Shown: positions 1-7,385, counted from the stretch's first letter. The stretch is 7,388 bases of DNA from Elusimicrobiota bacterium (GCA_028871595.1 JAGWMT010000156.1:1-7388); one strand, 5' to 3'. Notes: generated by a model from the sequence alone, not told the origin. A program made the numbers and translations.

Positions 1-513
1 TTCGGCGTGTCCGCCAGCCGGAAGTATTCCTTCCAGCCGGTAAGATAGCCGCGCAGTTCCGTGGTCACCGACTTCAGGTTCCGTCCTCCGTTGCGGCTCG
101 TTATCCGCCTCACTCTGTCCTTCATCGCCTCAAGGGCTTTCGGCGCAACGCGCCTCCTGACTTCGCCGCCAGACCGGCGCGACCGCGCTCTTGGTCTCGT
201 TGACTCTCAATCGAAGCCCCGCGTAAAGGCGTCTCAGCGCCTCCATGACCCATCAGCACGTCATGGTTGACCCGGTCGAAGAACTTCTCCAGGTCTACGT
301 CACCACCCAGCGGCGTCCACCCTGAACGTATTTCTGCGCCGCGACCACGGCGTCATGCGCCCGTCGTCCGGGCCTGAAGCCGTGGCTATGCTCTGAGAAC
401 GTCGGGTCGAACCTCGGTTGAAGCACCTGAAGGATGGCCTGTTGGACGAACCGATCCAGCACGCTCGGAATCCCAAGCGTCCGGGTTCCGCCGTCCTGCT
501 TCGGTATTCCAAC
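1..513 (-). pseudogene. ltrA-like: Group II intron reverse transcriptase/maturase, broken
   Basis: Recognisable RT sequence starts near 513 (GIPKQDGGTRTLGIPSVLDR) and continues through QQAILQVLQPRFDPTFSEHS and GFRPGRRAHDAV to GRRWVV. At about 297-300 one G is missing, so the frame hits a stop. In the next frame the protein continues as DLEKFFDRVNHDVLM. At about 249/250 it jumps directly to VMEALRRLYAGLRLRVNETK, skipping roughly 90-100 residues that normally hold the TPQG and YADD catalytic motifs. A second, smaller deletion near 165 joins SAVAPVW to EVRRRVAPKALEAMK. The maturase (X) domain then follows (LRGYLTGWKEYFRLADTP) up to the window edge. The RT cannot be catalytic. The deletion sizes are estimates from family knowledge. 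Confidence 0.93.
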
Positions 514-871
514 GGCAGCTCCGCTTGCGCGGACTTCTGGCGCCTGGCGCTTCCGAGACTCACGGTCGTTTCGCTCTCCCTTTCCTTTCAGGCGCGAGGC
601 GAGACCTCCCCAGGTAAGAACCTCGACTTTCACCGCGCAGTCGCCGGATTTACGCCGCCGTCCTTTGGGCGCGAGAGCTTCGCGGTCAATTGCCCGCTCG
701 CCCTGGACGGCAACGCCTTCTATCCGGTTTCTGTTCGTCGACTCGCGGTTTCGCTCCCCGCTTCTTTCAGCTCAGACCTCGCGGTCCATAGCCTTGCGGT
801 TCGCTCGTAGTCCCTGCGACCGGGTTCTCCAGAGGACTTTCACCTCCAAGTCGTGTTCATGCTGGGCACAC
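514..871 (-). ncRNA. Group II intron RNA, partial domain I and remnants
   Basis: This is the ribozyme part of the intron between its 5' end and the first recognisable RT residues. Conserved blocks read in order on the minus strand: the GTGTG start, AACCGCAAGGC, GGACCGCGAGGTCT, GGGGAGCGAAACCGCGAG, CGACGAACAG, GGGCGAGCGGGCAA and TTACCTGGGGAGGTCT. The open frames through this stretch on both strands are not proteins. A reading frame starting at 633 on the minus strand translates this RNA before it reaches genuine RT sequence. Compared with intact relatives recalled from memory, the segment between the GGGGAGGTCT block and the RT start is much too short, so parts of domains I-III and the RT N-terminus appear lost. 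Self-splicing competence is doubtful. Confidence 0.75.
643..650 (-). other. Candidate EBS1 of the group II intron
   Basis: On the minus strand this reads AATCCGGC. It is perfectly complementary, antiparallel, to the last eight bases of the 5' exon (GCCGGATT, the complement of 872-879) that abut the intron 5' end. Such pairing is how group II introns recognise their 5' exon. The next base outward could add a G-U pair. The position within domain I fits EBS1, but I have not folded the RNA. Confidence 0.6.
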
Positions 872-882
872 AATCCGGCACC

Positions 883-900
883 AGCGCCTTTCGGCGTTTT
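883..900 (+). terminator. Terminator-like stem-loop next to the intron insertion site
   Basis: AGCGCC (883-888), loop TTTC, then GGCGTT (893-898) form a six-pair stem with one G-U pair. On the plus strand a short T run (897-900) follows or forms the stem base. It lies 12 nt outside the intron 5' end and upstream of the tRNA promoter candidate. The T run is short, so this is a weak intrinsic terminator at best. Some group II introns insert beside terminator stems, so it may instead mark the insertion target. Confidence 0.35.
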
Positions 901-928
901 CGCAAATAGTCAAAAAGTGTCGTAAGAT
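899..928 (+). promoter_or_regulatory. Possible promoter of the tRNA-Arg gene
   Basis: TTCGCA (899-904), an 18-nt spacer and TAAGAT (923-928) each match four of six bases of the sigma-70 -35 and -10 hexamers. Transcription would start a few bases before the tRNA 5' end at 939, a sensible leader length for a tRNA. The match is modest and was found by eye. Confidence 0.35.
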
Positions 929-938
929 GTTCAGATAC

Positions 939-1010
939 GCCTCGATAGCTCAATGGATAGAGCTACTCCGTCCTAAGGAGAAGATGGGGGTTCGATTCCC
1001 TCTCGGGGCA
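939..1010 (+). tRNA. tRNA-Arg (anticodon CCU)
   Basis: A full cloverleaf can be drawn. The acceptor GCCTCGA pairs with TCGGGGC (one U-G pair). U8 and A9 follow, then D stem GCTC/GAGC. The anticodon stem has four pairs plus an A-A mismatch at its base, with loop GTCCTAA and anticodon CCT at 972-974. The T stem GGGGG/CCCTC (one G-U pair) holds the standard TTCGATT loop. A73 is the discriminator base and CCA is not encoded. The gene decodes AGG. Its 3' 25 bp recur at 1075-1099. The mismatch at the base of the anticodon stem and the unusual G at loop position 32 are mild oddities, but every other element is normal, so the tRNA is probably functional. Confidence 0.93.
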
Positions 1011-1018
1011 CGTTTTGC

Positions 1019-1072
1019 GATGGGAATCGGACACCCATCTTCGGTATGAAAGAAAGAGGCGGCGAAGCCGCC
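1019..1072 (+). repeat. Two stem-loops between the tRNA and its duplicated tail
   Basis: The first stem is GATGGG (1019-1024) with CCCATC (1034-1039) around a 9-nt loop. The second is GGCGGC (1058-1063) with GCCGCC (1067-1072) around GAA. Neither is followed by a T run, so neither is a convincing intrinsic terminator. They fill most of the space between the tRNA and its tail copy. Confidence 0.5.
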
Positions 1073-1074
1073 GC

Positions 1075-1099
1075 GGGGGTTCGAATCCCTCTCGGGGCA
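1075..1099 (+). repeat. Duplicated 3' end of tRNA-Arg (tRNA fragment or att-like repeat)
   Basis: This stretch repeats the tRNA T arm and acceptor 3' strand at 986-1010 with a single mismatch (TTCGAATCC instead of TTCGATTCC over otherwise identical sequence), 89 bp downstream. No matching 5' acceptor or anticodon arm lies upstream, so it is not a second complete tRNA. A stem GGCGGC/GCCGCC (1058-1072) precedes it and could be a remnant of a long variable arm or an unrelated hairpin. A tRNA 3'-end duplication is the classical footprint of integrase-mediated insertion, though only 64 bp lie between the copies and no integrase is visible. Confidence 0.8.
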
Positions 1100-1126
1100 A
1101 GAATTTGACGGGCCGAACACATCGAT

Positions 1127-1681
1127 ATGACCGGAATGGATTTTGGCGCGGTGCTGGAACGGCTGGCGGACTTCTTTTCCCGCGATAAGGTCCGCTGGGC
1201 TCTCACCGGCGGTTTCGCCATGGGAGCGCTCGGGGCGGCGCGGACGACGGCGGATCTCGACTTCCTCGTTCACCGCGAGGACATGCCCCGCGTCCATGCC
1301 TTTCTCGAATCCCTCGGCTACCGCCGGATTCATTTCAGCGAGAACGTATCCCAATACGACCATCCGGCCTCGACCTGGGGCTCGCTCGACTTCATCCACG
1401 CCTTCCGGCCGCTCGCCCTGGAGATGCTCGCCCGCTCGCTGGAGAAACCCTTGACGGCGGCCCGCCGGGCGAGGGTGCTCACGCCGGAGGACGTGATCGG
1501 CCTGAAAGTCCAGGCGATCGCGAACAGTCCGGCCAGGCGCTTGCGGGATCTGGCGGATATCGAGGCGCTCATTTCGGCGAACCGGGACGGGCTGGACTGG
1601 GCCCGGATCAAGAACTACTTCGGCCTTTTCTCCATGGACGCGGAATATGCGGATCTCAAGGCGAGACTCGGCGATGGCTGA
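1127..1681 (+). CDS. AbiEii/AbiGii-like nucleotidyltransferase
   Basis: The 184-aa protein carries the minimal nucleotidyltransferase signature of the AbiEii-like group. GG is at residues 28-29 (TGGFAMGALGAARTT) and the metal-binding DLD is at 43-45. A third candidate acidic residue is D88 (WGSLDFIHA), and the typical C-terminal block PEDVIGLKVQAIAN...RLRDLADIEAL spans about 120-148. Members of this superfamily transfer nucleotides, often to tRNA or protein; some are toxins or antitoxins, and many are only predicted enzymes. The ATG at 1127 has no clear Shine-Dalgarno sequence, and the ATG at 1136 (M4) is an alternative start. The stop overlaps the start of the next gene by eight bases, so the two are almost certainly co-translated. 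The position beside a tRNA with a duplicated tail suggests acquisition by transfer. The substrate is unknown. Confidence 0.82.
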   Translation: MTGMDFGAVLERLADFFSRDKVRWALTGGFAMGALGAARTTADLDFLVHREDMPRVHAFLESLGYRRIHFSENVSQYDHPASTWGSLDFIHAFRPLALEMLARSLEKPLTAARRARVLTPEDVIGLKVQAIANSPARRLRDLADIEALISANRDGLDWARIKNYFGLFSMDAEYADLKARLGDG

Positions 1682-1868
1682 CGAGAATCCCGCGTCCTTC
1701 CCGGGAGACGACAGGCTGGCGCGGGACTTCGAGGCGCTGCGCCGCAACTCGGCGGAACGCGCGCCCGCCACGCTCGCTGACCTGATCCTGTTCCTGGCGT
1801 CCGCCGCGCTCTTCGAACCGGCCGGTCCCCGGCGCCGTCCCCGGGACTCCGGTCAATGCAAGCTGTGA
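1674..1868 (+). CDS. Small protein coupled to the nucleotidyltransferase
   Basis: A 64-aa reading frame starts at the ATG inside ATGGCTGA, where the TGA is the stop of the nucleotidyltransferase gene, giving an 8-bp overlap. A weak Shine-Dalgarno (AAGGCGAG, 1658-1665) precedes it. A longer start at 1647 is possible but less coupled. The protein has a charged N-terminal half with a predicted helix (DDRLARDFEALRRNSAE), a hydrophobic helix (LADLILFLASAALF) and a proline/arginine-rich tail. I do not recognise a named family. Small proteins of similar layout, ending in a basic Pro-rich tail, accompany this type of nucleotidyltransferase elsewhere; that comparison is from memory. A role as antitoxin or binding partner is an inference from the overlap. 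Confidence 0.68.
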   Translation: MADENPASFPGDDRLARDFEALRRNSAERAPATLADLILFLASAALFEPAGPRRRPRDSGQCKL

Positions 1869-1877
1869 CGGTAACGC

Positions 1878-1925
1878 CTTAAGAGAAACTTAAGCGCGGG
1901 ATAGCCCGCCGGTCAGACCGGAGGG
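1878..1925 (+). promoter_or_regulatory. Three consecutive dyads before the Hpt gene
   Basis: Three inverted repeats follow one another: CTTAAG/CTTAAG around AGAAA (1878-1894), GCGGG/CCCGC around ATAG (1896-1909), and the near-perfect palindrome CCGGTCAGACCGG (1909-1921). The last runs into GGAGGG (1920-1925), the Shine-Dalgarno of the Hpt gene. None is followed by a T run, so terminator function is unlikely. The palindrome could be a DNA operator or, as RNA, could compete with ribosome binding. No convincing promoter hexamers were seen. Confidence 0.45.
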
Positions 1926-1938
1926 CTACAGTGGCTCC

Positions 1939-2307
1939 ATGCAACCACATGGATACGCCGCGGCGACGCAGCCGGAGACGCCCCTCCACCCCGAGTCCTT
2001 CGCCGAACTGCGCGAGCTGTTCGCCGGCGAACCATCCGGAGAATTCGAGCGTTTTTTGGATTCCTACCTGGCGGGCGCGGAACGAGGCCTGCGGGAAATC
2101 CGCGCGGCGGCCGGCGCCGATCCCCGCGCCGTCGTCTTCTCCGCCCACGCGCTGAAGGGTTCCAGCGCGAACGTGGGCGCGCGCCGCTTGGCCGAATTGT
2201 GCGAGAGCCTCATCGCCGCGGCCGGAGACCGCGCGCGACAGGACGCCATCCTGAGCTCGATGGAAGAGGAGTACGAACGCCTGCGCACGGCCCTCAAGGA
2301 GAGTTGA
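1939..2307 (+). CDS. Stand-alone Hpt (histidine phosphotransfer) protein
   Basis: The 122-aa all-helical protein has the Hpt signature AHALKGSSANVGA with phospho-accepting His70, followed by K73 and G74. The C-terminal helix pair (RRLAELCESL and SSMEEEYERLRTAL) completes the four-helix bundle. Length and motif fit the Hpt family. The protein is cytoplasmic, has no enzymatic activity of its own, and relays phosphate between receiver domains. The start at 1939 follows GGAGGG at a longish spacing of about 13 nt. Four bases separate its stop from the start of the hybrid kinase, whose ribosome binding site lies inside the end of this gene. The kinase lacks an Hpt domain, so this protein is very likely its phosphate acceptor. 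The terminal response regulator is not in the window. Confidence 0.92.
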   Translation: MQPHGYAAATQPETPLHPESFAELRELFAGEPSGEFERFLDSYLAGAERGLREIRAAAGADPRAVVFSAHALKGSSANVGARRLAELCESLIAAAGDRARQDAILSSMEEEYERLRTALKES

Positions 2308-2311
2308 CCCC

Positions 2312-5083
<2,772 letters not shown>

Positions 5084-5087
5084 GCGA

Positions 5088-5116
5088 TTCACTCCGGGGG
5101 CCTGATTTAGTAATAT
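5088..5116 (+). promoter_or_regulatory. Promoter placing the start site at or next to the ATG
   Basis: TTCACT (5088-5093), exactly 17 nt, then TAATAT (5111-5116), each matching four of six consensus bases. A start six to nine bases downstream falls at 5123-5126, directly at the ATG (5126). An A/T-rich patch in otherwise GC-rich DNA supports the -10 call. The spacer and downstream bases also form a GGGGGC/GCCCCC dyad (5096-5101 with 5120-5125). Confidence 0.55.
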
Positions 5117-5125
5117 ACCGCCCCC
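5096..5125 (+). repeat. GGGGGC/GCCCCC inverted repeat enclosing the -10 element
   Basis: Six perfect G-C pairs enclose an 18-nt A/T-rich loop containing TAATAT, and the ATG follows immediately. No T run follows, so this is not an intrinsic terminator for the kinase operon in the usual sense. It could be an operator-like dyad or a fold in read-through transcripts from upstream. Confidence 0.5.
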
Positions 5126-5803
5126 ATGACCCTGAAAGATAAGAAGCATTGGTCCCACAAGTCCGAGGCCGCGCAAGACGAGGTCAAGGACGCGATCGAG
5201 GAAACCGTCGATTGGCTTTGGGTGCGCCGCCGCGAGGCGGGATACGCGGCCGGCGGCGTGGCCGCGGCCGCTTTGGTCCTGGGATTCTTCCTTTATCAAC
5301 GCCGCGCCGCGGTGAACGCCGCGTGGGACAAGCTCTCCCAGGCCGAGCTGTACGCCTACTCCGGCCGGCCCCAGGACGCGCGGGAACTGGTCAACCAGGT
5401 GACGGACGGCAGCAGCCCGGCCGCGGCCGCCCTGGCCCAGATGCTGGACGGCGACCTGCACTTCCCGAAGGGGGAGTACGACCAGGCCCTGACGGCCTAC
5501 GACAAGGCCGCCGCGGTGGCCCCCGAGGCCCTGCGGCCCTTCGCCCAGGCCGAGAAGGTCATGACCTTGGCCGCCGCCGGCAAAGCCGCCGACTGCGCGA
5601 CGTCCGCCCAGGCCTTCCTGGACGCCTATCCCGAGCACCTGCTCGCCGCCCAGATCCACACCGACCTGGCCCGCTGCCAGATGGCGCTGGGTCAAAACGA
5701 CGTGGCCAAGGCCACGTTGCAGCGCATCGCGCTGCAATATCCTGGGACGCCTTGGGCCGAGTGGGCCGCCGACCGTCTCACGCCCGCTCCCGCGGCCAAG
5801 TAG
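5126..5803 (+). CDS. Membrane-anchored TPR-like protein
   Basis: The 225-aa protein has a charged cytoplasmic N-terminus with a probable amphipathic helix (residues about 12-36). One transmembrane helix follows (38-57, ending GFFLYQRR), and the remainder is a periplasmic Ala-rich helical domain of TPR-like pairs. The repeats include AWDKLSQAELYAYSGRPQDA (65-84), the region around LDGDLHFPKGEYDQALTAYD, and LARCQMALGQNDVAKATLQR. The layout resembles YfgM-type and related tetratricopeptide proteins, which act as chaperone or scaffold partners at the Sec translocon or envelope. That role is an inference from layout only. The ATG is preceded by GCCCCC with no Shine-Dalgarno, unlike the neighbouring genes, and a promoter ends ten bases upstream, suggesting a leaderless mRNA. 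It appears to be its own transcription unit, separate from the kinase operon. Confidence 0.85.
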   Translation: MTLKDKKHWSHKSEAAQDEVKDAIEETVDWLWVRRREAGYAAGGVAAAALVLGFFLYQRRAAVNAAWDKLSQAELYAYSGRPQDARELVNQVTDGSSPAAAALAQMLDGDLHFPKGEYDQALTAYDKAAAVAPEALRPFAQAEKVMTLAAAGKAADCATSAQAFLDAYPEHLLAAQIHTDLARCQMALGQNDVAKATLQRIALQYPGTPWAEWAADRLTPAPAAK

Positions 5804-5808
5804 CCCGT

Positions 5809-5822
5809 CCGACACCTGTCGG
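5809..5822 (+). terminator. Weak stem-loop after the TPR gene
   Basis: CCGACA (5809-5814) and TGTCGG (5817-5822) are perfectly complementary, in practice a five-pair stem with an ACCT loop. It lies six bases after the stop codon, where a terminator would be expected. The following bases (TAACAAAC) are not a T run, so intrinsic termination is doubtful. Confidence 0.25.
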
Positions 5823-5886
5823 TAACAAACAACACGAGCCAGCGTCTAACGTTTCTGCCTGAACGCGACGGTCATGTGACGGTTTG

Positions 5887-5916
5887 TTGACAACGGCGGG
5901 ACCCCTTTGCTACATT
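5887..5916 (+). promoter_or_regulatory. Sigma-70-type promoter of the outer-membrane protein gene
   Basis: There is a perfect -35 TTGACA (5887-5892), an 18-nt spacer and TACATT (5911-5916; four of six matches). The predicted start near 5923 gives a 5' leader of about 128 nt before the main gene, containing the upstream ORF and the paired hairpins. A short dyad GTCATGTGAC (5871-5880) lies just upstream of the -35 and could be an activator site, but it is too short to name. Confidence 0.65.
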
Positions 5917-5949
5917 TTGGCCGCTCGCAAGGGCAAGGAGGCGCTCGAT

Positions 5950-5994
5950 ATGGCCCTCCTGTCGTACGTAGGCCCCGCCACAAGCGGGGTATGA
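5950..5994 (+). CDS. 14-codon upstream ORF (possible leader peptide)
   Basis: The frame encodes MALLSYVGPATSGV and is preceded by AAGGAGG (5935-5941) with an ideal 8-nt spacing, a better ribosome binding site than that of the main gene downstream. Its stop overlaps an ATG (ATGA, 5991-5994) that is in frame with the barrel protein 20 codons upstream of the preferred start. Codons 8-13 lie within the first hairpin of the leader, so its translation would melt that hairpin. The peptide shows no run of a single amino acid, so classical amino-acid attenuation is not indicated. It could also be a chance ORF within a palindromic repeat. Confidence 0.45.
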   Translation: MALLSYVGPATSGV

Positions 5995-6026
5995 CGGAAG
6001 AGTATCCCCGCATCGCGGGGCTTACG
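5967..6026 (+). repeat. Four-armed alternating inverted repeat in the leader
   Basis: The arms are CCCCGC (5973-5978), GCGGGG (5984-5989), CCCCGC (6006-6011) and GCGGGG (6015-6020). Arms 1:2 and 3:4 form two small hairpins with loops CACAA and ATC. Alternatively 2:3 pairs inside a 12-bp outer stem of CGTAGGCCCCGC (5967-5978) with GCGGGGCTTACG (6015-6026), which is complete if one G-U pair is allowed. The two folds exclude each other. No T run follows. The layout could be a regulatory switch or a REP-type dispersed palindrome; motifs resembling GTCATNCCCGC-type repeats are common in many bacterial genomes. Confidence 0.8.
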
Positions 6027-6050
6027 AAACAACTGGAGGAACAAAGCGCA

Positions 6051-7385
6051 ATGAAAAAGCTCCTGGGATCGACGCTCGCCCTGGCCATGCTCGTTCCGGT
6101 CGGCGCGAACGCTGAGTTGCTCAAGAACTTCAAGGCGAGCGGTTCGCTTGAAGTTGACGCCGTCTCCGCGAACAACGTGAAGGACTTCTCCACCAAGGCG
6201 TACGACCACCTGGACACCGTGCAGACCCGCCTCATGGTCCACGGGGACTGGGACTTGCTGGACGACGTGCACGCGCACGTGTCGCTGACGAAGAACGACC
6301 GCGCCTACGGAACCGCTCACCAGTCGGTGAACGGCGCCGCCGGAACCAGCGTGCTCGAGAACACGTTCGTGGACGAGTCCTACATCAAGATCGACAAGCT
6401 GTTCGGTGGATTGGACACGACGCTGGGCCGCCAGTTCTACGGCGAAGCCGGCGACCTGGTCATCTACTACGGACCGAAGTACAACCTGTACGGGCTGCCG
6501 GTGACGGCCCTGGACGGGGCGCGCTTCGACTGGAACGGCGAGAAGGTCGGCGTGACCGTCCTGGCCTCGAAGGTCACGGGACACGCCGCCGGCACCATCG
6601 ACGCCGGCGACGTCAACCTGATGGGTCTGGACCTGCACGCGAAGCCCATGGACAACGTGTCCGGCGGGGCGTACGTGTACAACAAGACCACGGTCAACTC
6701 CAACGCCACGAACGGCGTCCTGGGCAACGACCGCCTCTACGTCGCCGGCCTTAAGGGCAAGGTGACGATGGGCGGCGCGTGGCTGAAGGGCGAGTTCGCG
6801 AAGGATTTCGGCCAGAACCGCACCCTGATCGGCGGCACCTATCCTTACGCCACCGCTCTGAACTACACCGGCTGGGCGGCGAAGCTCAACGGCGGAGTGA
6901 AGGTCGACCTCGACAACCTCGGCGCCCTGACGGGTTGGGGTGAGGCCGGCGTGGGAAGCGGCGGCGCGACGTCCAACCGCAACTTCCAGGCCATCGCGGG
7001 CGACTACCGCCCCGGCGGCATCTACGGCCGCTTCGGCACCGGCGCGAGCGCGGCGCTCGGCTCGACCTCCGGAGCCGTGGACACCAACACCCTGAGCAAC
7101 CGCGTCATCTTCGGCGCGGGCGTGAAGGCGACTCCGGCGATGCTGTCGAAGCTGACGGCGGGCCTCTCGTACTGGAACTACCGCGCGCAGAGCGTGGCTC
7201 CCAGCCCGAACGGCAACACCGGCATCGGCAGCGAGTACGACCTGGACCTGTCCTGGGCGCACTCGGAGAACGTGACGGTGAGCGCGGGCGTGGGCTCGTT
7301 CCAGCCCGGCCGCTTGATCCGCGACGCGGTGGCCGCCGTCAACCCGGCGACGCTGTGCTACACGGACTTCTCGGTCAAGTTCTAA
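6051..7385 (+). CDS. Outer-membrane beta-barrel (porin-like) protein
   Basis: The 444-aa precursor starts at the ATG after GGAGG (6035-6039). A start further upstream would bury the signal peptide. Residues 1-21 (MKKLLGSTLALAM... ending in ANA) form a typical Sec signal, with cleavage before Glu22. The mature part is rich in Gly, Asn, Tyr and alternating hydrophobic segments (for example GSLEVDAV, TRLMVHGDW, HAHVSLTKN, LGRQFYGEAGDLVIYYG), typical of amphipathic barrel strands. The C-terminus FSVKF ends in Phe with alternating hydrophobic residues, the beta-signal recognised by the BAM machinery. Length and look resemble porins and alginate-export-like barrels, but I do not recognise the exact family and give no substrate. 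TAA is three bases from the right edge, so any terminator lies outside. Expression is probably high, judging from the strong promoter and the long structured leader. Confidence 0.88.
   Translation: MKKLLGSTLALAMLVPVGANAELLKNFKASGSLEVDAVSANNVKDFSTKAYDHLDTVQTRLMVHGDWDLLDDVHAHVSLTKNDRAYGTAHQSVNGAAGTSVLENTFVDESYIKIDKLFGGLDTTLGRQFYGEAGDLVIYYGPKYNLYGLPVTALDGARFDWNGEKVGVTVLASKVTGHAAGTIDAGDVNLMGLDLHAKPMDNVSGGAYVYNKTTVNSNATNGVLGNDRLYVAGLKGKVTMGGAWLKGEFAKDFGQNRTLIGGTYPYATALNYTGWAAKLNGGVKVDLDNLGALTGWGEAGVGSGGATSNRNFQAIAGDYRPGGIYGRFGTGASAALGSTSGAVDTNTLSNRVIFGAGVKATPAMLSKLTAGLSYWNYRAQSVAPSPNGNTGIGSEYDLDLSWAHSENVTVSAGVGSFQPGRLIRDAVAAVNPATLCYTDFSVKF

Larger units (their letters stand above)
1..871 (-). mobile_element. 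Decayed group II intron, 5' part (continues beyond the left edge)
   Basis: Read on the minus strand, the element begins at 871 with GTGTGCCCAGC, which fits the group II 5' consensus GUGYG. Short blocks typical of bacterial group II domain I follow, such as AACCGCAAGGC, GGACCGCGAGGTCT and CGACGAACAG, and then reverse transcriptase/maturase coding sequence. The 5' exon bases just outside (872-879) are complementary over 8 bp to an internal stretch at 643-650, as expected for IBS1/EBS1 pairing, which supports the boundary. Only about 360 nt separate the 5' end from the RT motifs, less than the usual domain I-III span, so RNA domains appear deleted as well. The 3' end (domains V and VI) lies outside the window. 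The element is probably immobile. I do not assign a structural class. Confidence 0.88.

Noticed and set aside
514..633. N-terminal 40 residues of the minus-strand frame starting at 633 as part of the RT protein
   Set aside because: That segment is intron RNA (TTACCTGGGGAGGTCT block) read as protein. RT similarity begins only at GIPKQDGG.
418..925. Plus-strand frames of 130 and 163 codons in the first kilobase
   Set aside because: They lie opposite intron RNA and the RT pseudogene. Their Arg/Ser/Pro-rich translations have no similarity to anything recognisable.
950..1771. A 273-codon minus-strand frame across the tRNA and nucleotidyltransferase
   Set aside because: Its C-terminal part is a translation of tRNA sequence (the familiar GIEPP/NRTP-type artefact), and the rest is antisense to a clear gene.
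5871..5892. A CRP/FNR-like site around TGTGA and TTGACA
   Set aside because: The second half-site does not match TCACA and overlaps the -35. The only real dyad is GTCATGTGAC, too short to assign.
5910..7262. A 450-codon minus-strand frame opposite the barrel gene
   Set aside because: The translation is Val/Ala/Arg-rich and featureless. The plus-strand frame has an SD, signal peptide and beta-signal.
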